64,000 nucleotides of DNA. It comes from Phytoseiulus persimilis. Taxonomy: Eukaryota; Arthropoda; Arachnida; Mesostigmata; Phytoseiidae. Below the pieces are notes generated by a model that was given only the letters and a program-made list of their open reading frames with translations, was not told where the DNA came from and searched no databases. The DNA lies in assembly GCA_037576195.1 (NCBI GenBank), contig CM075102.1:3038001-3102000 (forward strand). Reading direction: 5' to 3'. The position numbers and the translations under genes were made by a program. Below are positions 22,119-32,936 of the stretch, in pieces; positions within the stretch are counted from its first letter, which is position 1; each line of letters begins with the position of its first letter.

Positions 22119-22250
22119 TCGTTCGCAGCCTAACATCCCACCCACGAGAAGCAGACTCGTTTTCGGTTGCTGTTCGTCGGCTGCTCACTCGTCCGCCTCG
22201 CCGGTTGTCAGGCGGACGGGCGTGCCTGCTGATCCAGCGTCCGCACGCGA

Positions 22251-22257
22251 TATAAAC
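22251..22257 (+). promoter_or_regulatory. TATA-like motif upstream of candidate first exon
   Basis: TATAAAC lies in CpG-containing sequence about 300 bases upstream of the ATG at 22558. Distance and context would fit a promoter with a leader, but no initiator or transcript evidence exists. Confidence 0.2.
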
Positions 22258-22557
22258 TTTCATAAAAGTGTTGAAACGCACGCTCCGCCAGGCTGTGTTT
22301 GTGTGTGTGCGTTCCCAAGTGACAAGCTTGCTTGGAAGCGTGGCCAACTTTCGTATCCGAATGAACTGCCACGGGGTGATTCGAATCCGACTTCATCGTT
22401 CTGGCGTGCCCGCGTTTTCCACTCAGAAGTCGGAACCACGTGGTCTCGCTCCGTTCTCGGCGACTTCTCGTTTATTGGGAACTTCGAGTCGCTCCGCCGC
22501 CCCCGGCGAGAGCGAGCGAGAGCTTAGAGGAGTGAGGGCAGGCTCCGACCACGAATT

Positions 22558-22737
22558 ATGGCGCAAATGGCTGCTGCCGGGAGCGAGGAAACGGATTTTC
22601 AGCACGAAGAACAAGTACACAAAATCATCATCAAAAACGAAATCGCTCCGGTCTATCGGCGAAGTACGATCCTGTGTTGTCGAGTTCTCGTTTCCATCGT
22701 GGAAGAGGGCCCGGAGAGGGGTCCGTTTCGCCTTTGA
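22558..22737 (+). CDS. Candidate N-terminal coding segment, unknown
   Basis: An ATG with A at -3 and G at +4 starts a frame reading MAQMAAAGSEETDFQHEEQ, acidic then mixed-charge, of 58 or more codons. In the second copy one extra G extends the frame to 81 codons (from 49287), so its true end is uncertain. If real, splicing probably ends the exon before the stop. No domain recognised. Confidence 0.25.
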   Translation: MAQMAAAGSEETDFQHEEQVHKIIIKNEIAPVYRRSTILCCRVLVSIVEEGPERGPFRL

Positions 22738-25700
22738 AGGCGCCACTCGCAACCTGCGGAAGCATTCTCGTGGAATTTTCGATTCAGTTCGTAGAATGTT
22801 GAGCAAGCGGCTCAATAGAATGTGCGGTGAGTTCATCTTCAGCCATTCGCTCTGAGTTTTGTTCCGCCGCTTCAGTCAAGATGCCAACGGGAGCCGCAAC
22901 GGAGAGGAGGCGTCTCCTCGACGGCAGCACATTCTCTCCTTCAATTTCGTTGCACAAAACTTGACGAGGTCCGCTTTGATTACATGTGAGCTGCTGCCTG
23001 AGTGAAGAGCAGGTTAAACAATTAGGATGGCTCCAATACTTTTTCTCGCTCACTCTCTCGCCCTCTTTCGCGCTCTTCACCTCAAGGGAGTTATATTTCT
23101 CAAGATCCAATATCTAACAATCGTCGCCAATCCTCGAATCAGCGCCGCTAGATTTGAGAAAGAGCTCCGAATAGGAAAAGAAGCGGACAGAGCGAGAGAA
23201 AGAGATGGATTGCAAAGGAGAGAGAGGAAGGAAGAGGGTCCCTGCATCAGAGAGGAATCGACGACGAATGGATATCAAGGGGTATAAAGCAAACGGGGGC
23301 AGCGAGATGGCGGGGGAAAAAGGGGTAATTTTGCCGCCTCATCTCTTGAGTCGGCTTTGTTTGAAATTCGCTTGCTTGAATGAATGAATGAATGGATAGA
23401 TGGTGAAGACACGATTGTTCACCGCCGACGGGGAGCAGGCATCTATCTCACTTCTCAATAACTTCGCTTGCCCCGATCCCCCTCCCGGAGCTCCGCTTGA
23501 TGTCTGTCTCCCTTCAACGCCCCTCCGGTCCCCCTCGATGCGCGCTCAATGCGACGGCGCTATTCGTCGTGTGCCTTTTATAATGGCTGCTTCCCGCAGA
23601 CAGGCGTGCTGCTGCCGCTGCTGTCTATCTATTTCTCCGTCGGGCTGTTTGAGTGTCGGTTTCTTTCTCAATCTCTGATTTCCTCGCGCTACATTGGAGT
23701 CTGAATATCGTTCGCTCCGAGACTCATATTCAGAATAAGCGAGCATCCCGCCAAGTTGGAGACTCGGAATCCGTCTCACTTCGGCTCACTGTTCTCGAGT
23801 TTGCTACGCCTAAGGAACGCTCAGTTTCAACGCAGCTTTAGCTGCACGGAGTTCTTCGAATCGAGTCGAGTGCATTTCCGCCGACATCATTGATTGAGGC
23901 TCATTTTTCTCTCTCGCTTTCAGGATCCGTTTCGAGAAGATTCCGTTTCCGAGAGGATTTGTGGCGTCCCAATCCGAAGGTTCTCCCCATCACAGCTCTG
24001 ATCGCCAATCACGGGTGAACGCGGTTGAGGTTCTCCGAGCCATACTGTGTTGGAATTATCGCCCCAGAAGAGCAATTCGACGTCATGGTACGTGTCAGGT
24101 ATGAATCCATTTGCGAAACCAGAGAGGGGATACTCTTCTAGCACTGGTCACAGCAGGCACGGCGTCAGCTAGAGCCGAGATTTTTCCTCGGTGACTCCAA
24201 GATTCAGGTTCCCATTCACCAACCCCATGTGGTGGCCTATTTGTCAGATGTTTTCGGAAAAACGGGCGGGCTTCAGTGCGCCTTGGGGTAACCTTCTTCT
24301 CGCGGGAGCAAGATCCATCTGCTTGGAAGTTCCACAAGCTTCAGAGGATCAGTACTTGTGCATCGCACCCCTTGAATCTCACATCTGATCTATGCTTCCA
24401 CTTCATAGAATGCCACCCAGTATGGACGCCTCATGGTCGCATTTCGTCCACGACCGAGTTCAAGAGAAATGAGATCGAACAACAGGAAAACCGAACTTCC
24501 GAGGAGCTCCAAATCACTTCGCGCTGATTTCCGGAAATACACTTGAATCTACAAACTTTTTCCTGAACCTCAGGCGTGGTCAAGGGCTGGATTCTGAGCA
24601 GCTTCTTCACTGTCAGTTCTCTTTTCGGCGGGCTTCCAGCTGGGGAGAAATCCCGAATCGGCTTATCGATGGCTTCTACTGTTAGTCGTGGTCTCCTTTG
24701 GCTGATTTTCTGCGGCAGAGACTTGGTGAGGAAATCACTGAAAAGTATGTGGAATCCAACGCGAGAGATTCTGGATGAAATCCTGATCGGTTTCTACACA
24801 CTGAAAACTTCCCGGCCCCTTTCAATCATGGAATGCGTCATCACTGATTCAAACTATTCGCTGTGATTCACACCCGAACATCGTATGCCCGTTTCGCATT
24901 TCGATTGCGACTCAACATTCATATTCGATTTTCTTCCGCCCAGCATGAGATCATCGTACAAGGGAAACCGGACAATTTTTCTGCGAGGGCGATCTCAGAC
25001 TGCGACAACTGGAGGCGACACACAAGCGCCCAATCTACGATATATCCTCCTAAATACAACGCTCGGAATCTTGGGCATCATCCGATAATCATCATTTACC
25101 GTGAATGATCGGAGAGCTCGAATAATGATGCCCTAATAACTGAGATATTCAAGCATTATTCATCCACACATTTCGTGGTCATTTCGAGAAGCCCCTGTGT
25201 CTCGAGGGGCAGGCGGCGATCTTCCATCTCAACGTCGTTTTGCGGCGAGGCAGGGAACTCGGATTCCGGCGACCTGTGAGGGCACCTAAAGTGGCGCCCG
25301 CATTGGGCGGATCATGGCACTCCAAGCCGTTCGGGATTAGGAGCAGAAACCCTACCGGCGGAAATTCCTTCTATCAAATCGGAAAGGAGGAATTCAATTG
25401 CTCACAACTCATTCTTGTCTCCGATGCGATTTGCCCGCTTGAATATACGCAATACCATGATACTCCTCACATTCGTGGCAACCCGATGCTCTTTAGCGGG
25501 ATTTCTGGCACTGATTCCAGGGTGCTGTGAAATTTAGCTCAGTTCCGACGCCCTGTGGAATTGAGCTCAGTTCCAGCGAAAATGAACACAGGTTCAAGCG
25601 CGACATCAGGCTAAAAACCTGTCGCCATTTGGTGCCGAGGGGTGCCTGCCTACTTGTATGGTGTGGTATGGTATTCATCGATTCAGGTATGGTTTAGGGT

Positions 25701-26929
25701 GTTTATGTTACATCTATCACCATTCTTCCTCTCATGTCAGGAGCTTTGCAGCAGATCATAGGTCTCCTCCCCCCAGATTTATAGGATTTGTTTCGTTCAT
25801 ATCGCGGTTGAGGGGTCTCTTATTCGTCCTGGAGGCCCAGTCTGAGGGAGAAATCCTCATCCGTGCAGTATGCGTAGTTGCAGTCATAAATCCCGTGTTT
25901 CGCGATTTCCTCAGTTTAGCTTGGAACAAAAGGGCCTCTGAAATTCTGAACAAGGGCGTGATTTCCGTGGCCGATCTCGACGAATCAAGGTTCACCGCGA
26001 AAACCACAACTGAAAAACGAGACGATCAGCGACGAAGGCATCAATAGCCGTTCTTCGTACCGAGGCTCCTCCAAGTTCCGGTCCCGCCCGGCTGCGAGGA
26101 TTGAGAGGTATGCTGACTGACGGAGGCGTCCTTACGCGTCGGAGAAACCGAGTGGTTCCAGCGAGCCTCAAGGCACCGGACTTATCAATACATGCAAAGT
26201 GATTCATTTGTTGAAACCCCTCAATCATCGGATCATCCCCTCATCCGGGCCAAGATCCCCGGTCTCGATAAATTATCTGCTATCGAGCCCAATGCCAATT
26301 GAAGTTTAGATGATGTGAGCCTCCGTCTAATCGGCCCGAAATTATCGCATGCCGACGCGGTCCGATCGGGTGCCTTCCGATGTATGGATAAACGGTTGAT
26401 AATGGTCGTTCGTTGACCAGGATTGCAAGCCCAAATGAGCAACGCACTGATGATGCCAATATTCGGCCACAAGCGCTTCGAAGATCCGTTTTTCGGTGGA
26501 AGATCGATCGAACTGATTCCTATGCCACGTGATCGAGGAGGAGCCCGAGAGATCGAGGCTCGGGAAACTCGATGAAGCTACAAACGAGTACGACGAAGAG
26601 GAAATACGGGAGGAGACACTCGCATTGTCGATGTTAGGAAGTGAATCAGCAAGAGGAGGCGGGTAGGCAAAGGGGTGGAACGTCGAAGTGAAGGAGTATG
26701 AAGCTGCGTTTCAAGACTGCTCTGTTCTGAGCCGTTCCCTGACGAGCGACGGGTCGGCCGACTGACAGCCAAGCAGCCGTAGAAAACGGAGGAATATTTT
26801 TAATGAAAACACTCAACAATTCTTTAAACAAACTTCTCTTTCCGATTCGTTCGTCCTGAACGCAATTCTCCGCTCGTACGGTATCCCTCAGTTCCCCCGG
26901 ATTCCCCCATTTTTTCCGAGAGAGCAGCC
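22738..26929. other. Host-like DNA, no gene recognised
   Basis: Short overlapping frames only. A GAGA-rich purine stretch lies near 23190-23245 (GAGA-factor-type motifs are common in arthropod regulatory DNA), followed by the TGAA microsatellite. Much of this stretch from 23.3 kb on is base-identical in the second copy. No structured RNA or mobile element was identified. Confidence 0.4.
23377..23394 (+). repeat. (TGAA)4 microsatellite
   Basis: Four perfect TGAA units plus TG. The same array, same length, is at 50107-50124 in the second copy. Confidence 0.9.
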
Positions 26930-27170
26930 GCCCGATTCGATTCCCGCTCCCCTTGTCTCCTACTCTCCAGTCTTCTTTAACCCCTTCCCCTTCGAGTCCG
27001 CTCCGCCTTCCGCTGTCCTGCCCTCTGCCGACTTCCCCCGTTTTCCATTCTCCCCCGATTTCCCTCTCCAGTGCCTTTCGTCTTCTCGATCCCCGGTCTC
27101 GCTCCTTTGCAGCCTTTTCTTCGATAATAATTTCATTTTTAAGTCGTCCCTCCCCTCCCCCGGTGCCCGC
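26930..27170 (+). repeat. Pyrimidine-rich tract
   Basis: About 240 bases of strongly C/T-biased sequence with many short C runs on the plus strand. Open frames through it on both strands are compositional by-products. It may be regulatory or intronic. Repeated identically at 53660-53900. Confidence 0.6.
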
Positions 27171-29289
27171 TGATGCTCCGATCCACTGCCGCTCGGCTAC
27201 GGCCGAGGCTGCCGAAACTGTCACGGTTATTGCCATCGCTGTCCCGTTCTGGAAAACTCACGCCCTGTTCTCTACTACGCGCTTCCCGCTCTATGGGAGC
27301 CAGCGCCGCGAGCGGGAACCCTCACATGTCAACTCGGCGTCGTTTCGACCACACGACACTTTCATGTTGCTTACTGCTGAGTTTTAGGCGACCTCACCCG
27401 CCGAGAGAGGTCTGTCCATTCAGCTGGTCCTAAGCCAGCTTTTACCCGGGGGAGCTTCATAAGCTCGGTGCGTTCGATCAATATCCGAACCGAGTCAATC
27501 CTGGAGAACTCTGGGAGTGGGAGACACGATCATTCCTTCCCATGACCAGCTTTGTCATTTTCAATCCACGCACTAACATTGCATGGGACGGTAGTTCTCT
27601 GCCACACCATCTGACACCCTGAGCGGAACAGGATTGACACCGCAAACTCCAATGAAGCCAAGTTCACGGCGCGGCCCGGCACCGGAGGAGTCCTTCACAA
27701 TGAATCGTCCACATATCTGGGGTAATCTTGATTCCTCAGATGTTTGCGTTTCGCAATGGATCAGACGCGCAAAGGATCTCTCCCCTCGAACTTCTCTGAT
27801 CAGTATCACAACCTGCGAAGAAGTCGATGCCGACACGCTGAGACGATTAGCCCCAAGTGCTCTCTTCTGCTCGCGAGCTCCTCCTTTAAGTTGTTCAAAT
27901 GTCGTTCGGAGAAGCTCTAGATCTGCGCGCATCTATCCCAGACGATCGGGGTAAAATCGCCTCGGAATGCCAACATCCGGGATTCGCACGAGAATCGCAG
28001 ATCCAGGACATCGAACTTTCCTCGCGACCGTTCGTTCGTTCCTGCTACGGTTTGCTTCGAGCCAGTCGAATCACTGGCTCCTCTCGTCAGTTCCCTCTGA
28101 TCAGATCTCGGACTGGCAATCCCTCCCTGGCGCGCTCTCAAAGTGAGCTCGCACTTCAATTCCGTAACAAGCTCCCGCGCCAAGAAAATTCGGCTGCGTA
28201 CCTCTGACGATTGTCTTCCGATATCAAAAGCGTTCTTCTTTTGTTCAGCAGCGTCGGAAGTTGGTCAAAAACAGTCCTCGGGCTAAACTAGGGGATCCGA
28301 GTATGGAGTGAGAGTCCTTTGTCGTCGACGTTCCATCGTCGAGAACCCATTCTCTCTTCGATGAGCTTCAAAAGTGAAGCCAACGCTTCGCCTACTAGAA
28401 GAAGTCTGATCACAGACTCATCATGGGCCAGATCAATGGATTCCGAGCCGCTCGCTCAGGAGTTCCTCAGGAGATTCGGGTTCCCGGAATCGCGCAAAAC
28501 ATGAAACTTTCCTACTCCCAAATCATGCATCGTACCCCCATCCTGTGCCGCATCGGTGGTCCCGTCCACACATTCGACGAACACGAGCGTCCTCCTGTAA
28601 CAATTAGAACCGAATTTCGACCCTCTTCCGCCGAGCTGGCAACAGCGCCGGCAATCTGTTATACGAATGCTTCGAAGTGGACACATTTCATTGAGCGGCA
28701 TACCAGAGCCGACGCAGACGCGTCCGCCAGCCGGCACGGTGGCCGCTAATAATCAGCTAATATTCGTAGGAATTCGATCCAGTAGCGATTTGTCTACCTG
28801 CAAATGGTCTATGAATGTGGTCGTGCTCTAATTGGGAAAATTCCTGAAGCTCGCCACCGTACCAAAACGGTTCCGACACTTCCCGCGGAGTCAGCGTAGC
28901 GTTGTCATAAGGTACGTTATGGAGGATGATTTGTTTCGTCCAAGTTTGGAGTATCTCCTCACCCTGTGACTTATTCGATGAGCTTCCCAAAATATCGACC
29001 TCGTAACTGCTCGGTTAAACAGGATGGTCTCGATGCTCCGGGTTACCAACCATTCGATTCGCCGTAAACTCGTCCTCCAATCAACACCGCGTTGCGTGAA
29101 CTCTTCCTTAGGTCACAAGCTTCTCTCTCGCTCCAATCGAGATGTGCTCACCAAAAAAATGTGTCGCATCTCTCTATATGAGTCCGCCGTGGTGACTGCT
29201 CGCTCCCTGCATTCGATTGCGCCTGGGCCTCCAACCACCCACACTATGCGTCAATATAGAATTTCCTCCAATTTGAGACCCGCAATCGC
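27171..29289. other. Host-like DNA, no gene recognised
   Basis: Mixed-composition sequence with short frames on both strands, the best being 27899-28207 (+, 102 codons) and 28423-28749 (+, 108 codons). Neither matches a family I know. Single-base differences between the copies are not seen here, so these frames are not assembly-broken, but nothing else supports them. Confidence 0.4.
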
Positions 29290-29625
29290 CGTCTAAGTCA
29301 TGAGGCTTGCGAGAATATTGCGAGTGAGGGGGAGACGGGAATATGAACCTTACCGAGAGGAGCAGACGTATGTTCGAGGATAAAGACAATGAGCTGAAAC
29401 GGAAAATGGGTGCGAAATGAGGAGAGGAGAAAGTCCGAGAGGAGGAGAGAGAATGAGGGTGCGAGGAGGAAGGAATCCGAAACAAACTGTTGAGCGGTGT
29501 GAGAATAGGGAACAAATACACGAACGAGCCACGAGGAGGAGGGAGCGAAGGAAATGAAATGGACGAGAGAAGGCGAGGGACGCAAGGAGCGGAGGATGAG
29601 CGGAAGGAGCAAGTGCTTCCCAAAG
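29290..29625 (+). repeat. Purine-rich tract
   Basis: About 330 bases of strongly A/G-biased plus strand built of GAGG and GAGA-like runs, with almost no pyrimidine tracts. Ser- and Pro-rich frames on the minus strand (29174-29623, 29298-29612) are artefacts of this composition. Such tracts can form triplex DNA or bind GAGA-type factors. Same at 56020-56355. Confidence 0.6.
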
Positions 29626-30439
29626 GCGATATACGCCTCAGCCGCAGACCTTAATGTGTTATAATTGCCTTAAGGACCGATGGCTGGGTTCGCACACCAC
29701 CACCTAGTCGGCCGGCTGGCTGTCAGGCCGGCGAGCGGGCTTCAGAAGCAATACGAGGACGAGCGCGAGTCTGAGTATGTCTGTAAGTGCGTCAGTCCGT
29801 CCATCTGTCTGCAAGTATGCGTCTGGAGTGGAAGCTATGCAAATTTCTTCAAAAGATGGCTTCAGAAAGAAAATTAAACATCATCTTTCCTCCATTAGTC
29901 GCAAACCGCCGGCTGGTATTCTATACTCCATTCGCGGTGCACAGAAGATCGCTGTCGAGTTCGCAACGTTGTGCTCCTGAACAACCTGGAAAATGCGTGC
30001 GGGGAGCCTGCATCTACGATTGAGGGTTTCAAAACAGTTTTTCGCTCCCGGGAAAGAGAGAAGTGATCGACCTGCAGGTCGTCTTCAAGAACCGCGGATC
30101 CAGCCGGGTCGCTATCGCCAGCGAACAATGGGAGGCAATTAGAAAATTAGAGGAAAATGATAATAACAATAATCAATAATCGCTGGCCGCTTCTCTCCTA
30201 GGTGATGAAGCTCAGGACTCTGTATGAAACGATCTTTTGCGATTGGCCAACTTGCGGGCACGGGTCTGCATATTTTAATTCATAAATGTTCGCTCGAGAG
30301 TCTTAATTGTCGTCGAGCTCGGTAGCTTCATTGCTGATTCGCCGGGCTCGAATAGCACTCCTTGGAGTGGGCATTGAGCGAAACGAGCTCACGAGAGTCG
30401 TTGGCTTCGTTTTCCGTTATCTCCCGAGCGGGTAACTAG

Positions 30440-30621
30440 TTCAACCTTCGGAAACGTTTGATCGGGGAGCGTTGCGTGGAACGCGGAAGAATCCTCCCGC
30501 GTGTTCCCGACGCTGTTGCTCTTATTCCGGAATCACATGCGGATCCACGGCTCCATCGCAAACCCGAGCAGGACGAAACTCGCGATGACGAAGTCACGCA
30601 TGATGATGGTCGAGTGATATT
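30440..30621 (+). other. Candidate internal exon
   Basis: After a TAG acceptor-like end (30437-30439) the plus strand stays open for 60 codons with a charged, exon-like composition (ending near DETRDDEVTHDDGRVI). It meets a GTGAGT donor at 30622. Without the splice reading it would be an ordinary short frame. No family recognised. Identical at 57170-57351. Confidence 0.2.
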
Positions 30622-30899
30622 GTGAGTGCCCACGCGCATTCAGCTCCAAGTGCATTCACTCGTTTCACGCGTTCGGTATGTATTAGTCTGCATTCAGCAA
30701 AGAGGAATATCCGCGAGAGTGGCACAGACAGCTGGGTAACCGCATGGACAACTCGACTTGTCTTTCGCATCGCCAGTTTCAGTATTTGGTCGAGCTGGGG
30801 ATTCAGGTCTTCGTTTGCAGGCGAACTCTAATCCTGTGACCTCCGTGAACTATGATGAGGTATTCGATCTTGGAGCATACGCCTGAAAATGGTGATTTG

Positions 30900-31319
30900 T
30901 CACTCCAGCCTTCTCTCCCTGCCCGAGGACAGTGTTTTGGTGGGTTCGCCGTGAGGCATGAGCCCTATACGGAATCTCGATGACATGTTTTCGCGGAACA
31001 CTTGGGCAAGTTTTCGGGCAAACCGACACTTCCCCCACAAGTGTGTAGAACCGGCTTCCAGTGATACTCTGAAGTGATATATGGTAACCTCCTGAGCAAC
31101 GTCATCAAAAAGCTGCTGGACGGAGTGCCCCTCTCCGATCATTTTCCCTGCGTTCTCTGCGACAGCCCTTGTCCACGTCGAAGCCCGGTTTCCGAAACGA
31201 TGTGTCCTGGAAACACCGAAGTATCGCCCATGATATTGGGGAACTTCTGAGGGAACTGGGTATGAGCCGAAACTGTTGGGACGTGGGCTATGTCGCAATC
31301 CGTCCCAAAGAACTATCAT
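30900..31319 (-). other. Unassigned 139-codon open frame
   Basis: A diverse minus-strand frame, unchanged in the second copy (57630-58049). Composition is protein-like and not repetitive, but no motif, start context or neighbour supports a function. Confidence 0.2.
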
Positions 31320-31876
31320 AGTTTAGACAAGCTGCTGGAAATAGCCAACGAGTCTGCATCAGCCCCGGCAGAGTACACCCTCTCCGGCTGGAAGACCACG
31401 TATACTATATCCGACGAGTAAACGTCAGTCTCGAGTGTTTAATTCGCCAGGGTTATCATCTCAATCAAGCGTTATAGCTCGACAGTTCATCTCTCCCTTC
31501 CTCCTGGCCGGTTCTCAATCGCGCATCTCCTCGTTCAATGTGTTTTCACGAAAATTCTTGGTGTACTGATACTTCTCGCGAATGGCGTCGCCCATGGACC
31601 CACTTCGTCGTGCTGTTCTGCACTACCCGAGAACGCGATGGAAGCTTTCGCTCTCGAAGGCGACAGCGCGAGAATATAAGCTAGATTAAAGGAGAAGAGT
31701 AAAAAATGAGTTTTCTATTAGCGGGATCGGAACCGCCTTGTGGCCGAGACGGAAGGTTGGTTCCGAATAGGAGAAGAGGTTCTGTCAATATTTATTCTGT
31801 CATGGTTGGCTGGTGTTGGTTTGCTGCCCCACTACCGGATCGGTTGAAATGGTGACGATAGTGGACCGATTCGAGA
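31320..31876. other. End of first contig, no gene recognised
   Basis: Short frames only. The sequence stops at the N run and continues without interruption in the second copy at 58050-58606 and onward. Confidence 0.5.
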
Positions 31877-32280
31877 NNNNNNNNNNNNNNNNNNNNNNNN
31901 NNNNNNNNNNNNNNNNNNNNNNNNNNNNNNNNNNNNNNNNNNNNNNNNNNNNNNNNNNNNNNNNNNNNNNNNNNNNNNNNNNNNNNNNNNNNNNNNNNNN
32001 NNNNNNNNNNNNNNNNNNNNNNNNNNNNNNNNNNNNNNNNNNNNNNNNNNNNNNNNNNNNNNNNNNNNNNNNNNNNNNNNNNNNNNNNNNNNNNNNNNNN
32101 NNNNNNNNNNNNNNNNNNNNNNNNNNNNNNNNNNNNNNNNNNNNNNNNNNNNNNNNNNNNNNNNNNNNNNNNNNNNNNNNNNNNNNNNNNNNNNNNNNNN
32201 NNNNNNNNNNNNNNNNNNNNNNNNNNNNNNNNNNNNNNNNNNNNNNNNNNNNNNNNNNNNNNNNNNNNNNNNNNNNNNNN
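31877..32280. other. Assembly gap (404 Ns)
   Basis: Undetermined bases joining two contigs. Sequence before the gap matches sequence at 58600 rather than sequence after the gap. Open frames running through the Ns have no meaning. Confidence 0.99.
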
Positions 32281-32444
32281 ACCTTTCACCGATGAACACT
32301 TAGTTTCCCCTTTTCCTATCTAGACTTCACTGGCATGTCCACAAAAATTAATTTTTGTTCATTAATTTCTATCTGGTTCTCATTTTATCTCCAACGCGGC
32401 TTCCGCGTGAGATATTGTATCTATCGTTAGTCATATTAGATCAC

Positions 32445-32936
32445 TCATTGCCGTATGATTCCGGAACAACGTTCGGAGTGGTCATCCTGGAAACTTTCTG
32501 ACATCTTGAAGTTCTCAAGTGGATCCTCATGATCCTTTCCGAGGATCTCGATTGATTCTACTCGGTGACGGACCAGGATGTACCCTCTGGCAATGTATGT
32601 TAGGTCTTTCTTCATCATCGATGAAGAGTTGTTCTGTCTTCGGACAGAAATGTCCTCTCGAACGAATTCGTCGTGTTCCGTTTCCGTCTCTGATGCGATG
32701 ATGTGCTTGCAAGCGAACCTTACACATTCCCCTTTGGGCGCGTAACTTGGATCTCCGACTAGTCTTTCACAAACGCCAGAATGAGGTCTCTTGTTTCCGG
32801 GTAACCTCATCGCATCCGATAGAAAGACTTCGAAACGTTGTAATTCACCATGGCGCAGAGGAGATTGTCTCTCTTGGATCAATCCTCTTCCTCTCGAAAC
32901 TGTGCCGGTCGCACCATCATGGTAAGCGGGGATCAA
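32445..32936 (-). other. Integrase C-terminal-like ORF, uninterrupted here
   Basis: A 163-codon frame containing the RFEVF, VGDPSYAPKG and HIIAS stretches that resemble a copia integrase C-terminus. The equivalent first-copy region (about 5720-6145) is split by an extra A near 5983 and a four-base insertion near 6033. Conversely, the upstream H-x-D frame is open only in the first copy, so each copy has its own breaks. Confidence 0.45.

Larger units (their letters stand above)
5479..31876 (+). repeat. Overlap block, first copy (26.4 kb)
   Basis: This block is repeated in direct orientation at 32281-58606. The offset between copies drifts from 26802 at the left to 26784 at the 5' LTR and about 26715 near 20.2 kb, then settles at 26730 from about 23.3 kb to the end. 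So the copies differ by small indels, net 72 bases fewer in the second. It ends exactly at the gap. Confidence 0.95.

Noticed and set aside
26646-27236. 196-codon minus-strand frame
   Set aside because: It runs through the pyrimidine-rich tract, and its Gly/Arg/Glu-rich content is explained by base composition.
29174-29623. 149-codon Ser-rich minus-strand frame that might suggest a secreted or mucin-like protein
   Set aside because: It is the complement of the purine tract; low-complexity content without signal or domain.
31792-32299. Three frames of 155-165 codons
   Set aside because: They consist almost entirely of unknown residues from the N gap.
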